NCBI GenBank assembly: GCA_025922735.1
Contig: JAICHI010000094.1
Span: forward strand, 1 to 5,395
Reading direction: 5' to 3'
DNA: 5,395 bases
Source of the DNA: Nitrososphaeraceae archaeon
GTDB lineage: Archaea > Thermoproteota > Nitrososphaeria > Nitrososphaerales > Nitrososphaeraceae
Translations under genes and position numbers: made by a program
The notes under the pieces: model-generated
What the model saw: the letters and a program-made list of their open reading frames with translations, nothing else
Told to the model about the DNA's origin: nothing
Databases searched by the model: none
In this document: piece after piece, positions 1 through 4,800 of the stretch
Numbering within the stretch: the first letter of the stretch is position 1
How the letters are laid out: each line of letters starts with the position of its first letter

Positions 1-224
1 ACTTTGATAACAGAACAGCTCTAAATGCTCTACTCATTTTGCAGACATCAATTGAGGTCTTCGATAGCTACAAAGGCTTCCTTCTTGCTTGCTTATCAGC
101 ACTCATTGTGTGCAGATGCTTTTTTCTCATTGGGAGAGGGAAGAATGTATATATCTTTTCTTCTATATGCTGTGAGATGGTTAGTCACTTATAAGAGATG
201 ACAATTTTATATCATCATCATCCC
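1..224. other. Left-edge region with an undecided partial reading frame
   Basis: No recognisable gene. One plus-strand frame is open from the window edge (base 3) to a TAA at 192-194, 63 codons. It would end a protein with a hydrophobic stretch (around GFLLACLSALIVC) and be convergent with the gene ending at 225. The translation shows no motif I know, and 63 codons open in one frame of A/T-rich DNA is not strong evidence. On the minus strand an ATG near base 37 is followed by 12 open codons (MSRAFRAVLLSK) that reach the edge, so a leftward gene could also start here. The two readings overlap and only one, or neither, can be right. Bases 211-224 hold a short ATC/GAT triplet run just past the stop codon at 225. 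I see no clear T-rich terminator for the winged-helix gene. Confidence 0.3.
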
Positions 225-671
225 TCATATTAACACCTTTACCGTCTTGTAAGTTGCCTTGCCAAACATTACTGCAAGTTTTAAGAGGGGTGAGTCTGCC
301 GCAATATCGTCGATAGTTTCAAGAGCCCTCACTCTAATGAGCTCAACTATGTTTTCAAATAGATTTCTTGTTTGTTCAAGGGCAGCAAGTCCCTCTACTG
401 TGATCATGCAGTATTCCCTTGAAAAGAAAAATAGTCTGCGCCTTCTAATTGTCTCGACATAGCCTTTCAGCATCAGTTCGGTTATCATAGGGTAAACGAT
501 AAAGATATCAAGCCGGGCCATTTTGGCTATTTGCTTTTCGGTTCGTGATTGGCCCTTTATGCAGTTTAGTATTTGGATCTCACGCTTGCTGAGTTCTTCT
601 ACACGCTCCTCATCCTGCTGCTGCTGTTGCTGTTCTTGATACTGATTTTTCTTTTCATTCTGTTTTAACAT
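225..671 (-). CDS. Winged-helix DNA-binding protein
   Basis: A 148-residue protein, probably a transcriptional regulator acting on DNA in the cytoplasm; its target is unknown. Residues 1-27 are a charged, low-complexity leader with six consecutive Gln (14-19). A winged-helix-turn-helix follows. Helix 1 starts at SKREIQIL (28-35), QSRTEKQIAKMA (41-52) is helix 2, and IFIVYPMITELMLKGYV (56-72) fits the recognition helix. The strand-turn-strand from 73 to 92 has four Arg (76-79) and FFFS, and fits a basic wing; ITVEGLAALEQ (90-100) closes the fold, as in MarR/PadR-type archaeal regulators. Residues 103-148 are a helical tail with regularly spaced hydrophobics that may dimerise or bind a partner. 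The ATG at 671 lacks a well-spaced Shine-Dalgarno (AAGGA lies about 13 nt upstream). It starts 37 bp after the phasin-like gene on the same strand, so co-transcription is likely. By analogy with PhaR it could regulate that neighbour, but this is inference. Confidence 0.75.
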   Translation of the reverse strand: MLKQNEKKNQYQEQQQQQQDEERVEELSKREIQILNCIKGQSRTEKQIAKMARLDIFIVYPMITELMLKGYVETIRRRRLFFFSREYCMITVEGLAALEQTRNLFENIVELIRVRALETIDDIAADSPLLKLAVMFGKATYKTVKVLI

Positions 672-708
672 TGCTGCTATTGTGTCCTTGTTATATCCTA
701 TCCTTATT

Positions 709-1248
709 TTAAATTTTTTCTAATTGTTTGGCTGTATTTACAAAGACTCTTGACATTTCCCTTGAATTGTCTCTATTATACTCCAGTGTAAGCCTAACCC
801 CCTCTGCATTTGCGTAAATCATGTTATTGCAAATCCTGATTGCTGCTACAGTAGCGTCAGTTGTATTGCTTACAGCCGCAGCATAGTTCTCTATGGTTCT
901 CCTTGTAGGGGTCCATAAGACATTGTCAATATATGATTTCCAAAATGACTGAACAAAATTAGTAACTTCTCTCTGTGACTCAAGATAGTTCTCTATGGTA
1001 TCCCTTACCGCTCCCACTGATTGTTCTTGGTTGGTTGTGACAATCTGCATGTATCGTGGAAGCTCTCTTTCTGCTTCTTGTACGGCTCTCCTTGTATTTT
1101 CCTTCGCTTCATCAAAAGTCCTGTTAATTCGTTGGCTTGTTGTTGTGATAGTGTCTTCATCTTCTTCTGCTCTTGTGGCAGAAGCTGTCGTTGACGGGGT
1201 GCTGTTTTCTTCTCCTTTTTGTCTTTTTGGATTATTATTAGTAGGCAT
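709..1248 (-). CDS. Phasin-like coiled-coil protein (putative PHA granule-associated)
   Basis: A 179-residue soluble protein without signal peptide or membrane segment. Residues 1-35 are polar and disordered-looking, rich in Asn, Thr, Ser and Glu. From about 40 to 177 it is almost entirely amphipathic helix: FDEAKENTRRAVQEAERELP (45-64), then RDTIENYLESQREVTNFVQS (82-101), an aromatic segment FWKSYIDNVLW (102-112), and two more helices (115-145 and 147-176). Length, helical content, absence of Cys-rich or catalytic motifs, and the QREVTNFVQSFWKSYI segment are phasin-like. Phasins coat polyhydroxyalkanoate granules and aid the synthase. PHA synthase genes are known from Nitrososphaera-type archaea, but none lies in this window. 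The ATG at 1248 gives a sensible N-terminus; an inverted repeat overlaps it. The winged-helix gene follows 37 bp downstream, a PhaP/PhaR-like pairing. The alternative is a generic coiled-coil or cytoskeletal-associated protein, because phasins are poorly conserved in sequence. Confidence 0.6.
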   Translation of the reverse strand: MPTNNNPKRQKGEENSTPSTTASATRAEEDEDTITTTSQRINRTFDEAKENTRRAVQEAERELPRYMQIVTTNQEQSVGAVRDTIENYLESQREVTNFVQSFWKSYIDNVLWTPTRRTIENYAAAVSNTTDATVAAIRICNNMIYANAEGVRLTLEYNRDNSREMSRVFVNTAKQLEKI

Positions 1249-1284
1249 AATGCTTCAGAGGTTGAATATTGCAATTAAGCATTA
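1248..1284 (-). repeat. Inverted repeat over the start codon of the phasin-like gene
   Basis: The arms TAATGCTT (1248-1255) and AAGCATTA (1277-1284) are perfect 8-bp complements separated by 21 bases. On the minus strand the second arm ends in the A of the ATG start codon at 1248. If transcribed, the leader could fold into a hairpin that partly hides the start codon. As DNA, it could be a regulator site covering the start. The arms are A/T-rich and the loop is long, so chance occurrence is possible. Confidence 0.4.
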
Positions 1285-1413
1285 GATAACAAACTTCAAG
1301 GAGACATGCAAGAGAGAAAAATTTTATGATTTTTAAAATTATTTATCATAACATATTTCATGATATACTTCTAGCATGTTTCTACAGTACTCCCATGAAC
1401 TCCTTGATATCCA
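1285..1413 (-). promoter_or_regulatory. Short intergenic region: possible promoter of the phasin-like operon and end of the reductase transcript
   Basis: This A/T-rich spacer separates two same-strand genes. On the minus strand a TTTAAAAAT element (complement of 1330-1338) could be a TATA box, but it lies about 85 bases upstream of the ATG at 1248, which implies an unusually long leader. A T-run (complement of 1317-1321), followed by a pyrimidine stretch, could terminate the reductase transcript. A short imperfect palindrome (TATCAT 1344-1349, ATGATA 1360-1365) sits between them. None of these is strong on its own. Confidence 0.25.
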
Positions 1414-2418
1414 TCATTTTCTTCTGTATTCGTCGCCGCAATCCCCTATTGCATCAAATAGGTCGTTTGACTTTTTGCTTACTTCTTCTGTGCTATTGGT
1501 ATCGTCTTTGTCCAATCTGAAACTAAACACACGTGCATTGTCATCTCTGTGGTCGGCTATCCCAAGCCTCACTCCAATGATTACACCTGCCACTACCGGC
1601 CTATCCAGAATATAGCGTGCAGCAACATTTGCAATGCTCACACCGTGTTTTTGCGCTATTTGATGTAAGGTCGACAACAACTCTTGAAATAATTTCCAGC
1701 CGCCCCACGCGTCTATCATGCGCTTGTATTTCTTCAGACTCGCTGTATCAAGCTCGAATGACGATGGTTCTGGTTTGCCAAGGTAGCGCTCTGACATTAG
1801 GCCCCCGCAGACTGTGCCATAGGCAAGTAGGCTGATATTATTCTCGCGGCAAAAACGCACCATCTTGACCTCCGGCCTCCGATCCACTATGGAGTATTGA
1901 ACTTGATTTGACACTATTTCCTTCAGGCCTGCGTCCTTCACCATTATCTGCATGCGCTCAGTGTCAAAGTTGGTAAGACCTATATTCTTGATGATTTTAG
2001 CTTCGTCGCGTAAGCTAGATAGGTACTTGATGGCATCAATGTAGTATGGGTTGTTGTAGTCCCACCAGTGAAACTGCAACAGATCAAGAGAGCTGACTCC
2101 CATACGCTTAAGCGATCTTTCAACACTTGCCTGTGCGATCTGCTGAGTGATCCTCTGAGGTTCGGGCACCCATTTTGTCAATGCCTGAACGTTTTGCCGC
2201 TCCTGCTCTGGCAGCGTGTGCCTAAAAGCCCCAATAAAGTCCTCCGCAGGACCATAAATGTCTGCAAGGTCCCAAGTGGTAAATCCTGCATTGTGATACT
2301 TGACCATTTCTCCTACTGCAACTTTTGGATCTATTGGGCCGTGTCCGCCTGCAACCTGCCACATCCCGTTGAGAATCCTGCATATCTTTAGATTTGGTGC
2401 CAGCTCGTAGTGTTCCAT
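1414..2418 (-). CDS. Aldo/keto reductase family oxidoreductase
   Basis: NAD(P)H-dependent reductase of the (alpha/beta)8-barrel aldo/keto reductase superfamily; the natural substrate is unknown. Counting residues from the in-frame TTG at 2436, the catalytic tetrad is complete: D56 and Y61 in WDLADIYGPAEDF, K88 in ALTKWV, and H123 in LLQFHWWD. The barrel and cofactor segments are in normal order: IGLTNFDTERM (152-162), SNQVQYSIVDRRPE (176-189), LLAYGTVCGGL (203-213), and ARYILDRPVVAGVIIGVR (273-290), which binds the adenosine phosphate. I prefer the ATG at 2418 (334 residues) over the TTG at 2436 (340), because MEHYELAPNLKICRILNGMW then begins directly with the family's first beta hairpin, and the six extra residues add nothing. 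No Shine-Dalgarno stands at a useful distance. The C-terminal tail (310-340) is charged and variable. The gene stands alone: 165 bp to the phasin-like gene and over 600 bp to the next gene upstream. Confidence 0.92.
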   Translation of the reverse strand: MEHYELAPNLKICRILNGMWQVAGGHGPIDPKVAVGEMVKYHNAGFTTWDLADIYGPAEDFIGAFRHTLPEQERQNVQALTKWVPEPQRITQQIAQASVERSLKRMGVSSLDLLQFHWWDYNNPYYIDAIKYLSSLRDEAKIIKNIGLTNFDTERMQIMVKDAGLKEIVSNQVQYSIVDRRPEVKMVRFCRENNISLLAYGTVCGGLMSERYLGKPEPSSFELDTASLKKYKRMIDAWGGWKLFQELLSTLHQIAQKHGVSIANVAARYILDRPVVAGVIIGVRLGIADHRDDNARVFSFRLDKDDTNSTEEVSKKSNDLFDAIGDCGDEYRRK

Positions 2419-2451
2419 GCTATAGATATATGTCAATCCTATTCCCTGCCA

Positions 2452-2461
2452 TAAATCTTAA
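2452..2461 (-). promoter_or_regulatory. Weak TATA-like element upstream of the aldo/keto reductase
   Basis: On the minus strand, a GGATTAAGATTTATGG stretch lies roughly 35-50 bases upstream of the preferred ATG at 2418. Its AGATTTATGG part is a passable archaeal TATA box and would give a leader of about 10-20 nt. The match is loose and no B-recognition element is evident, so this is only the best candidate in the region. Confidence 0.25.
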
Positions 2462-2519
2462 TCCTGTGGCACCATCTCCCCATCAACATGCTCATCTACC
2501 AATCTTGTTGTAATCTAAC

Positions 2520-2540
2520 TCAACACATCTAAAGTGTTGA
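2520..2540. repeat. Perfect 7-bp inverted repeat, first of a pair
   Basis: TCAACAC, a 7-base spacer ATCTAAA, then GTGTTGA. The size and symmetry fit a dimeric regulator operator or a small hairpin. It lies about 100 bases upstream of the aldo/keto reductase start, too far to overlap the core promoter but within activator range. A second palindrome is centred 30.5 bp away. Confidence 0.4.
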
Positions 2541-2550
2541 CAAGCTCACC

Positions 2551-2570
2551 TTTCAAAGATTATTTTGAAA
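2551..2570. repeat. Perfect 7-bp inverted repeat, second of a pair
   Basis: TTTCAAA, a 6-base spacer GATTAT, then TTTGAAA. Its centre is 30.5 bp, close to three helical turns, from the centre of the preceding palindrome (2520-2540), so both would face the same side of the DNA. The sequences of the two palindromes differ apart from a shared TCAA core, so one protein binding both is not certain. Confidence 0.35.
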
Positions 2571-2830
2571 TGGTACTAGCAAGACAAGAGCACGGCCTAG
2601 CAAAAAATCACACATGCAGACACTTGCGGACAACGACAACATCAATAAAGATAAACTAAAGGTGATAAAACACACCTCAATGATGACTATCCGGATTATA
2701 GCTATCACGACAATAACATACACATCGCGGTCAAAAGGCAAAGGCTGAAAACAGGAGGGCTAGCAAACAGTAGAGGCACTAACCTGCAGTCAGTCATACC
2801 GTCATTGGATGGCAGCAAAGCTGGTTAGAT

Positions 2831-2845
2831 GCAATACCGTATTGC
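2831..2845. repeat. 15-bp perfect palindrome (operator-like)
   Basis: GCAATAC, one central C, then GTATTGC: seven paired positions on each side of a single base. With a 1-base centre it cannot form a stable hairpin, so a dimeric DNA-binding protein is the natural reading. No start codon of a recognised gene is near it; the closest are the methyltransferase end (3047) and the reductase start (2418). Confidence 0.4.
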
Positions 2846-3046
2846 CAAAAATCCTGTAAGTGATGTGTATGTGGCTGTCTGTGTGTATGCGTAGAGACGG
2901 CGGCCTGACTCTTGGTCTTGCTCCTAAACATAAGTTACGAAAAAGGCAACACAAAAAAGAGACATGCAGTTGCCCTGCAGGCCTACTACCTATGCAGATA
3001 GTGGGCGGGTCAATTGTGTGCTATCTATGTTAAGGCAGTGCTAATA

Positions 3047-3781
3047 CTAGTGCTTACTTTTGCCGTAACCCCTTTCTATTGCAAGAAGACTTTTTCTTAG
3101 TAGTGACATCAAGAGCATGACGTCTTTTGTCGTAGGCACGCTTTTTGCCAGGAGCTTCTTTAATGCTGCTTCTAGCAACGGCTTTTTGTGCAGATCATAA
3201 TTGCCAGCGTCTGCTAACTTGCTTACATATTGGAGCAAAAGATCGATATCCTTCTGCGAAGCAAGGTCAACTCTTTTTTTGCTCTTTTTTACTGGCAATT
3301 TTGACTTTAGTTTGGAAATTTCATATAGCAATATCGCAAGTGCATGGGCTACATTCATTGTCCTGTAATTTGTCTTTGTGTCAATGGTGACGACAAGGTT
3401 ACATATCTCCAACTCTTCGTTGTTGAGACCCGATGATTCTCTTCCAAGCAGGATGCAAAAGTCCTTGGTGCTTGAGTCATGCATTATCTTGGCTAGCCGC
3501 TCTGCACTTATTGACTCACGTAGAATGTTGAGTCTGCTAATAGCCTGAATTGCCGTTGTTCCTATGAGTACGTCAAACTTCTTTCTCAATTGCCTCAATG
3601 TCACAGTCTTGGCAGCTACTAGGACATCGTTGCCATGAGTTGAATACTTTGCTGCCTCTGTCTTGTCAAAGTTAGGTCTGACAAAATACAAGCTTTTGAG
3701 ACCAAAATTTTTCATCAGCCTAGCAATATGGCCCACATTAATGGGGTATTGCGGCTCGATCAGGGCCACTGCAACTACCAT
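3047..3781 (-). CDS. TrmJ-like SPOUT (SpoU/TrmH family) tRNA 2'-O-methyltransferase
   Basis: A 244-residue S-adenosylmethionine-dependent RNA ribose methyltransferase. The closest functional family is TrmJ, which methylates the 2'-OH of nucleotide 32 in tRNA anticodon loops. All three SpoU motifs are present: motif 1 PINVGHIARLMKNFG (13-27) with N15 and R21, motif 2 LLGRESSGLNNEEL (111-124), and motif 3 YRTMNVAHALAILLYE (139-154), which forms the trefoil-knot cofactor pocket. The intervening GTTA (74-77) and HGNDVL (49-54) segments also fit. After a Lys-rich linker (161-170), residues 175-240 are helical, like the C-terminal domain of TrmJ proteins, and total length is normal for that group. 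Enzymes in this clade often carry S-x-N or similar at motif 3; here it is T-M-N, with His at 146, so nucleotide position and base preference cannot be read off. The ATG at 3781 is well placed ahead of the first strand. The upstream gene ends 60 bp away, and a TATA-like site lies in that gap. Confidence 0.88.
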   Translation of the reverse strand: MVVAVALIEPQYPINVGHIARLMKNFGLKSLYFVRPNFDKTEAAKYSTHGNDVLVAAKTVTLRQLRKKFDVLIGTTAIQAISRLNILRESISAERLAKIMHDSSTKDFCILLGRESSGLNNEELEICNLVVTIDTKTNYRTMNVAHALAILLYEISKLKSKLPVKKSKKRVDLASQKDIDLLLQYVSKLADAGNYDLHKKPLLEAALKKLLAKSVPTTKDVMLLMSLLRKSLLAIERGYGKSKH

Positions 3782-3812
3782 ATGTATATAGACGTCTGTA
3801 AAATGATGGTGG

Positions 3813-3824
3813 AATTATTATAAT
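3813..3824 (-). promoter_or_regulatory. TATA box candidate for the methyltransferase gene
   Basis: On the minus strand, ATTATAATAATT lies about 32-43 bases upstream of the ATG at 3781. Initiation some 25 bases downstream of its centre would give a leader of about 12-15 nt, normal for archaea with short leaders. The 8-bp palindrome AGACGTCT (3790-3797) would lie at the transcription start and could be an operator. The element suggests that the methyltransferase is not only read through from the gene before it. Confidence 0.4.
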
Positions 3825-3841
3825 CTGCTATATCTTAGCTA

Positions 3842-4378
3842 TCAAGTGCCATAGTCGTAAAATGCTCTGAGCGCAACTTGTACCCTGTCTTCAGGAACCT
3901 CAAAATACTCAAAGGCATCTTTATGCGAAGCGATCTGCAGCTTTGAATTTGAATTAGCCTTAAGGTATGTGTCTGACGTTTCCTCCAGAAGATCTTTGGC
4001 ATGTTTGCTCCATTGCACCAAGTCGTCCTGCTGAATACTTTTCAACAGCAGCAGCGGCACCAGCTTTGCAAATGCCGCTATGATGGCCACACGATATTTC
4101 TGCAGTTCCATCTTTGACGGGTTAGAGTCTGGAAGCGAAGGAACCATCGAGCAAATTAGGAACTGGTATTCATCAAGGTTCTTTGCAGCACTTGCGACAT
4201 CCCCTATCGCAGGCACACCCTTTTTGGCAGACCTTGCATCAATTGACACTGGTCCAAATATTCCATGGACACCTTTGATGGTCAGATCAGAAGTGGTTAT
4301 TCCGTCTCCTGACAGCAGTTTGCTGCAACTAGAGCTGCTAAGCTGAAGCGATATTATTGAGTTGAGCAATGACGGCAA
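3842..4378 (-). CDS. Hypothetical protein of about 175 residues
   Basis: I do not recognise the family. The frame is open for 178 codons and has protein-like composition. The N-terminus (1-30) is Ser/Leu-rich without a clear signal peptide. Residues 33-58 (TIKGVHGIFGPVSIDAR then AKKGVPAIG) are Gly-rich and probably beta/turn. Residues 66-112 form a helical core with the pattern LDEYQFLICSMVPSLPDSNP, then KYRVAIIAAFAKLVPLLLL. This Y-x-(4)-C ... P ... R-x-x-x-I-x-A-F pattern is the most distinctive part. The rest (113-178) is helical and charged and ends in AFYDYGT. No catalytic or metal-binding set is evident. Start choice is open: the TTG at 4378 follows directly on GGAAGGA with no room for a ribosome, while the in-frame TTG at 4369 has about 9 bases of spacing and is the better Shine-Dalgarno fit. 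No in-frame ATG occurs before codon 78. It lies 60 bp upstream of the methyltransferase on the same strand. Confidence 0.65.
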   Translation of the reverse strand: MPSLLNSIISLQLSSSSCSKLLSGDGITTSDLTIKGVHGIFGPVSIDARSAKKGVPAIGDVASAAKNLDEYQFLICSMVPSLPDSNPSKMELQKYRVAIIAAFAKLVPLLLLKSIQQDDLVQWSKHAKDLLEETSDTYLKANSNSKLQIASHKDAFEYFEVPEDRVQVALRAFYDYGT

Positions 4379-4506
4379 TCCTTCCTTTTATGAAAAAGCC
4401 AGGTGTTAAAAATGAAGTGTTAGAAAAATAAGTGTAATAAGGCATATGCATGTTGCGCAATTTTGTTCAACCTGAATCCAAAGAATTTATATTACTTGTA
4501 GAGTTT

Positions 4507-4522
4507 TACAATAAAAAATTGC
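4507..4522 (+). repeat. 16-bp direct repeat, copy 1
   Basis: TACAATAAAAAATTGC occurs here and again exactly at 4656-4671, 149 bp later. Identity stops at both ends (T before and T after in copy 1; A and G in copy 2). It is A-rich, which raises the chance of coincidence, but the non-A ends TACAAT and TTGC are conserved too. Confidence 0.6.
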
Positions 4523-4547
4523 TTAAAAGTTCTTCCAATTCTACAAT

Positions 4548-4563
4548 ATTCCTAAATAGGAAT
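4548..4563. promoter_or_regulatory. Perfect palindrome upstream of a TATA box (candidate operator)
   Basis: ATTCCTA, two central A, then TAGGAAT: seven paired positions on each side. It ends 19 bp before the TATA box at 4583-4592. This is where archaeal activators commonly bind, next to the TATA/BRE region. The most likely reading is a binding site for a dimeric regulator of the transcript starting near 4613. Confidence 0.45.
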
Positions 4564-4582
4564 GCTTTAATATAATAAATAC

Positions 4583-4592
4583 CTTATAAAAG
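4583..4592 (+). promoter_or_regulatory. TATA box upstream of the candidate small RNA
   Basis: CTTATAAAAG is the best TATA match in the window. A second A/T-rich run, TTTAATATAATAAA (4567-4580), lies just before it. Initiation about 25 bases beyond its centre falls near 4613, some 18 bases before the long hairpin. The protein gene on this strand starts more than 230 bases further on, so this promoter is better placed for the hairpin RNA than for that gene. Confidence 0.5.
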
Positions 4593-4630
4593 TAAGTACA
4601 AGTAGTGCAAAAAACTATGGCTAGACTATA

Positions 4631-4729
4631 GCGCTTGGCGGACAAAACTGCATCATACAATAAAAAATTGCGACTTTAACGGCATAGGCTGTAACAAGGT
4701 CGTTGATGCAGTATCGCCAAGCGCCTTTT
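4631..4729 (+). ncRNA. Candidate structured small RNA (family unknown)
   Basis: The sequence folds nearly end to end. Stem I pairs 4631-4640 (GCGCTTGGCG) with 4715-4724 (CGCCAAGCGC), 10 perfect pairs plus a G-U. An internal loop follows (4642-4646 against 4713). Stem II pairs ACTGCATCA (4647-4655) with TGATGCAGT (4704-4712), 9 perfect pairs. A one-sided 14-nt bulge (4656-4669) is next. Stem III pairs 4670-4677 with 4696-4703, 8 pairs including two G-U, and stem IV pairs ACGGC (4679-4683) with GCTGT (4688-4692) around an ATAG tetraloop. CTTTT follows at 4725-4729, like a terminator. A TATA box sits at a fitting distance upstream. It is not a tRNA, lacks paired C/D boxes, and has no ACA box just after the stem. 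An inserted hairpin element is the main alternative, but no target-site duplication is visible. Strand is inferred from the promoter and T run. Confidence 0.55.
4656..4671 (+). repeat. 16-bp direct repeat, copy 2, inside the hairpin bulge
   Basis: This exact copy of TACAATAAAAAATTGC (first at 4507-4522) coincides with the 14-nt unpaired bulge of the hairpin plus the first two paired bases of stem III. Its left end is exactly the end of stem II. A duplicated sequence placed precisely in a structural bulge suggests either an inserted segment or a shared recognition sequence. Confidence 0.55.
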
Positions 4730-4790
4730 ACTTATCTTACAGCTTTGATTTACTAAACTTTTTTTCGTAGATAAAACTGAAAGTACTGGC

Positions 4791-4800
4791 GTATACAATA
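4791..4800 (+). promoter_or_regulatory. TATA-like element for the rightward secreted-protein gene
   Basis: GTATACAATA lies 30-39 bases upstream of the ATG at 4830. Initiation about 25 bases downstream would give a leader of under 12 nt or a leaderless mRNA, common in archaea and consistent with the absence of a Shine-Dalgarno before 4830. The match to a TATA consensus is moderate. Confidence 0.35.

Larger units (their letters stand above)
2437..3046. other. 610-bp intergenic region without a convincing gene
   Basis: No reading frame here looks like a real protein. A 62-codon minus-strand frame (2553-2741, TTG start) is a hydrophobic low-complexity string, and a 44-codon plus-strand frame (2614-2748) overlaps it on the opposite strand; neither has a ribosome site or a recognisable motif. 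No tRNA T-loop or rRNA sequence is visible. The region does contain three clean short palindromes (2520-2540, 2551-2570, 2831-2845) and a GT-rich stretch with the octamer TGTGTATG twice (2864-2871, 2882-2889). It separates two minus-strand genes, so it contains the reductase promoter region and the 3' end of the methyltransferase transcript. It may be decayed coding sequence or a regulatory/ncRNA locus. Confidence 0.5.

Noticed and set aside
1005..1274. 89-codon minus-strand frame overlapping the phasin-like gene in another phase
   Set aside because: Lys/Gln-rich translation with no structure, fully explained as an out-of-frame shadow of the phasin-like gene.
2553..2741. 62-codon minus-strand frame, hydrophobic, possible small membrane protein
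   Set aside because: TTG start without ribosome site, low-complexity Ile/Val/Leu/Ser composition, no motif, and its stop falls in a palindrome. Not enough to call a gene.
2614..2748. 44-codon plus-strand frame (starts MQTLADNDNI)
   Set aside because: No promoter or Shine-Dalgarno at a sensible distance, overlaps the opposite-strand frame, and composition gives no support.
2685..2748. Possible C/D box small RNA: ATGATGA followed by CTGA about 55 bases later
   Set aside because: No internal D' and C' boxes can be found and the flanking terminal stem is only about three pairs, so the two boxes are probably coincidental.
2860..2940. tRNA-like G/C-rich stretch near 2895-2935
   Set aside because: No GTTCRANNC T-loop and no seven-pair acceptor stem could be found on either strand.
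3145..3390. 81-codon plus-strand frame inside the methyltransferase gene
   Set aside because: It is antisense to a gene with all SpoU motifs and has no features of its own. The same holds for the other opposite-strand frames over 259-462, 995-1285, 1326-1835, 2068-2391 and 4080-4346.
4617..4631. Four-codon leader peptide (ATG GCT AGA CTA TAG) directly before the hairpin, as in attenuation
   Set aside because: Too short to be meaningful, no ribosome site, and no codon run linked to an amino-acid pathway; no biosynthetic gene follows.
4631..4724. MITE or miniature inverted-repeat element made of the hairpin arms
   Set aside because: Flanks (ACTATA before, CTTTTA after) show no target-site duplication, and the promoter plus T run fit an RNA gene better. 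A genome copy count could revive this idea.
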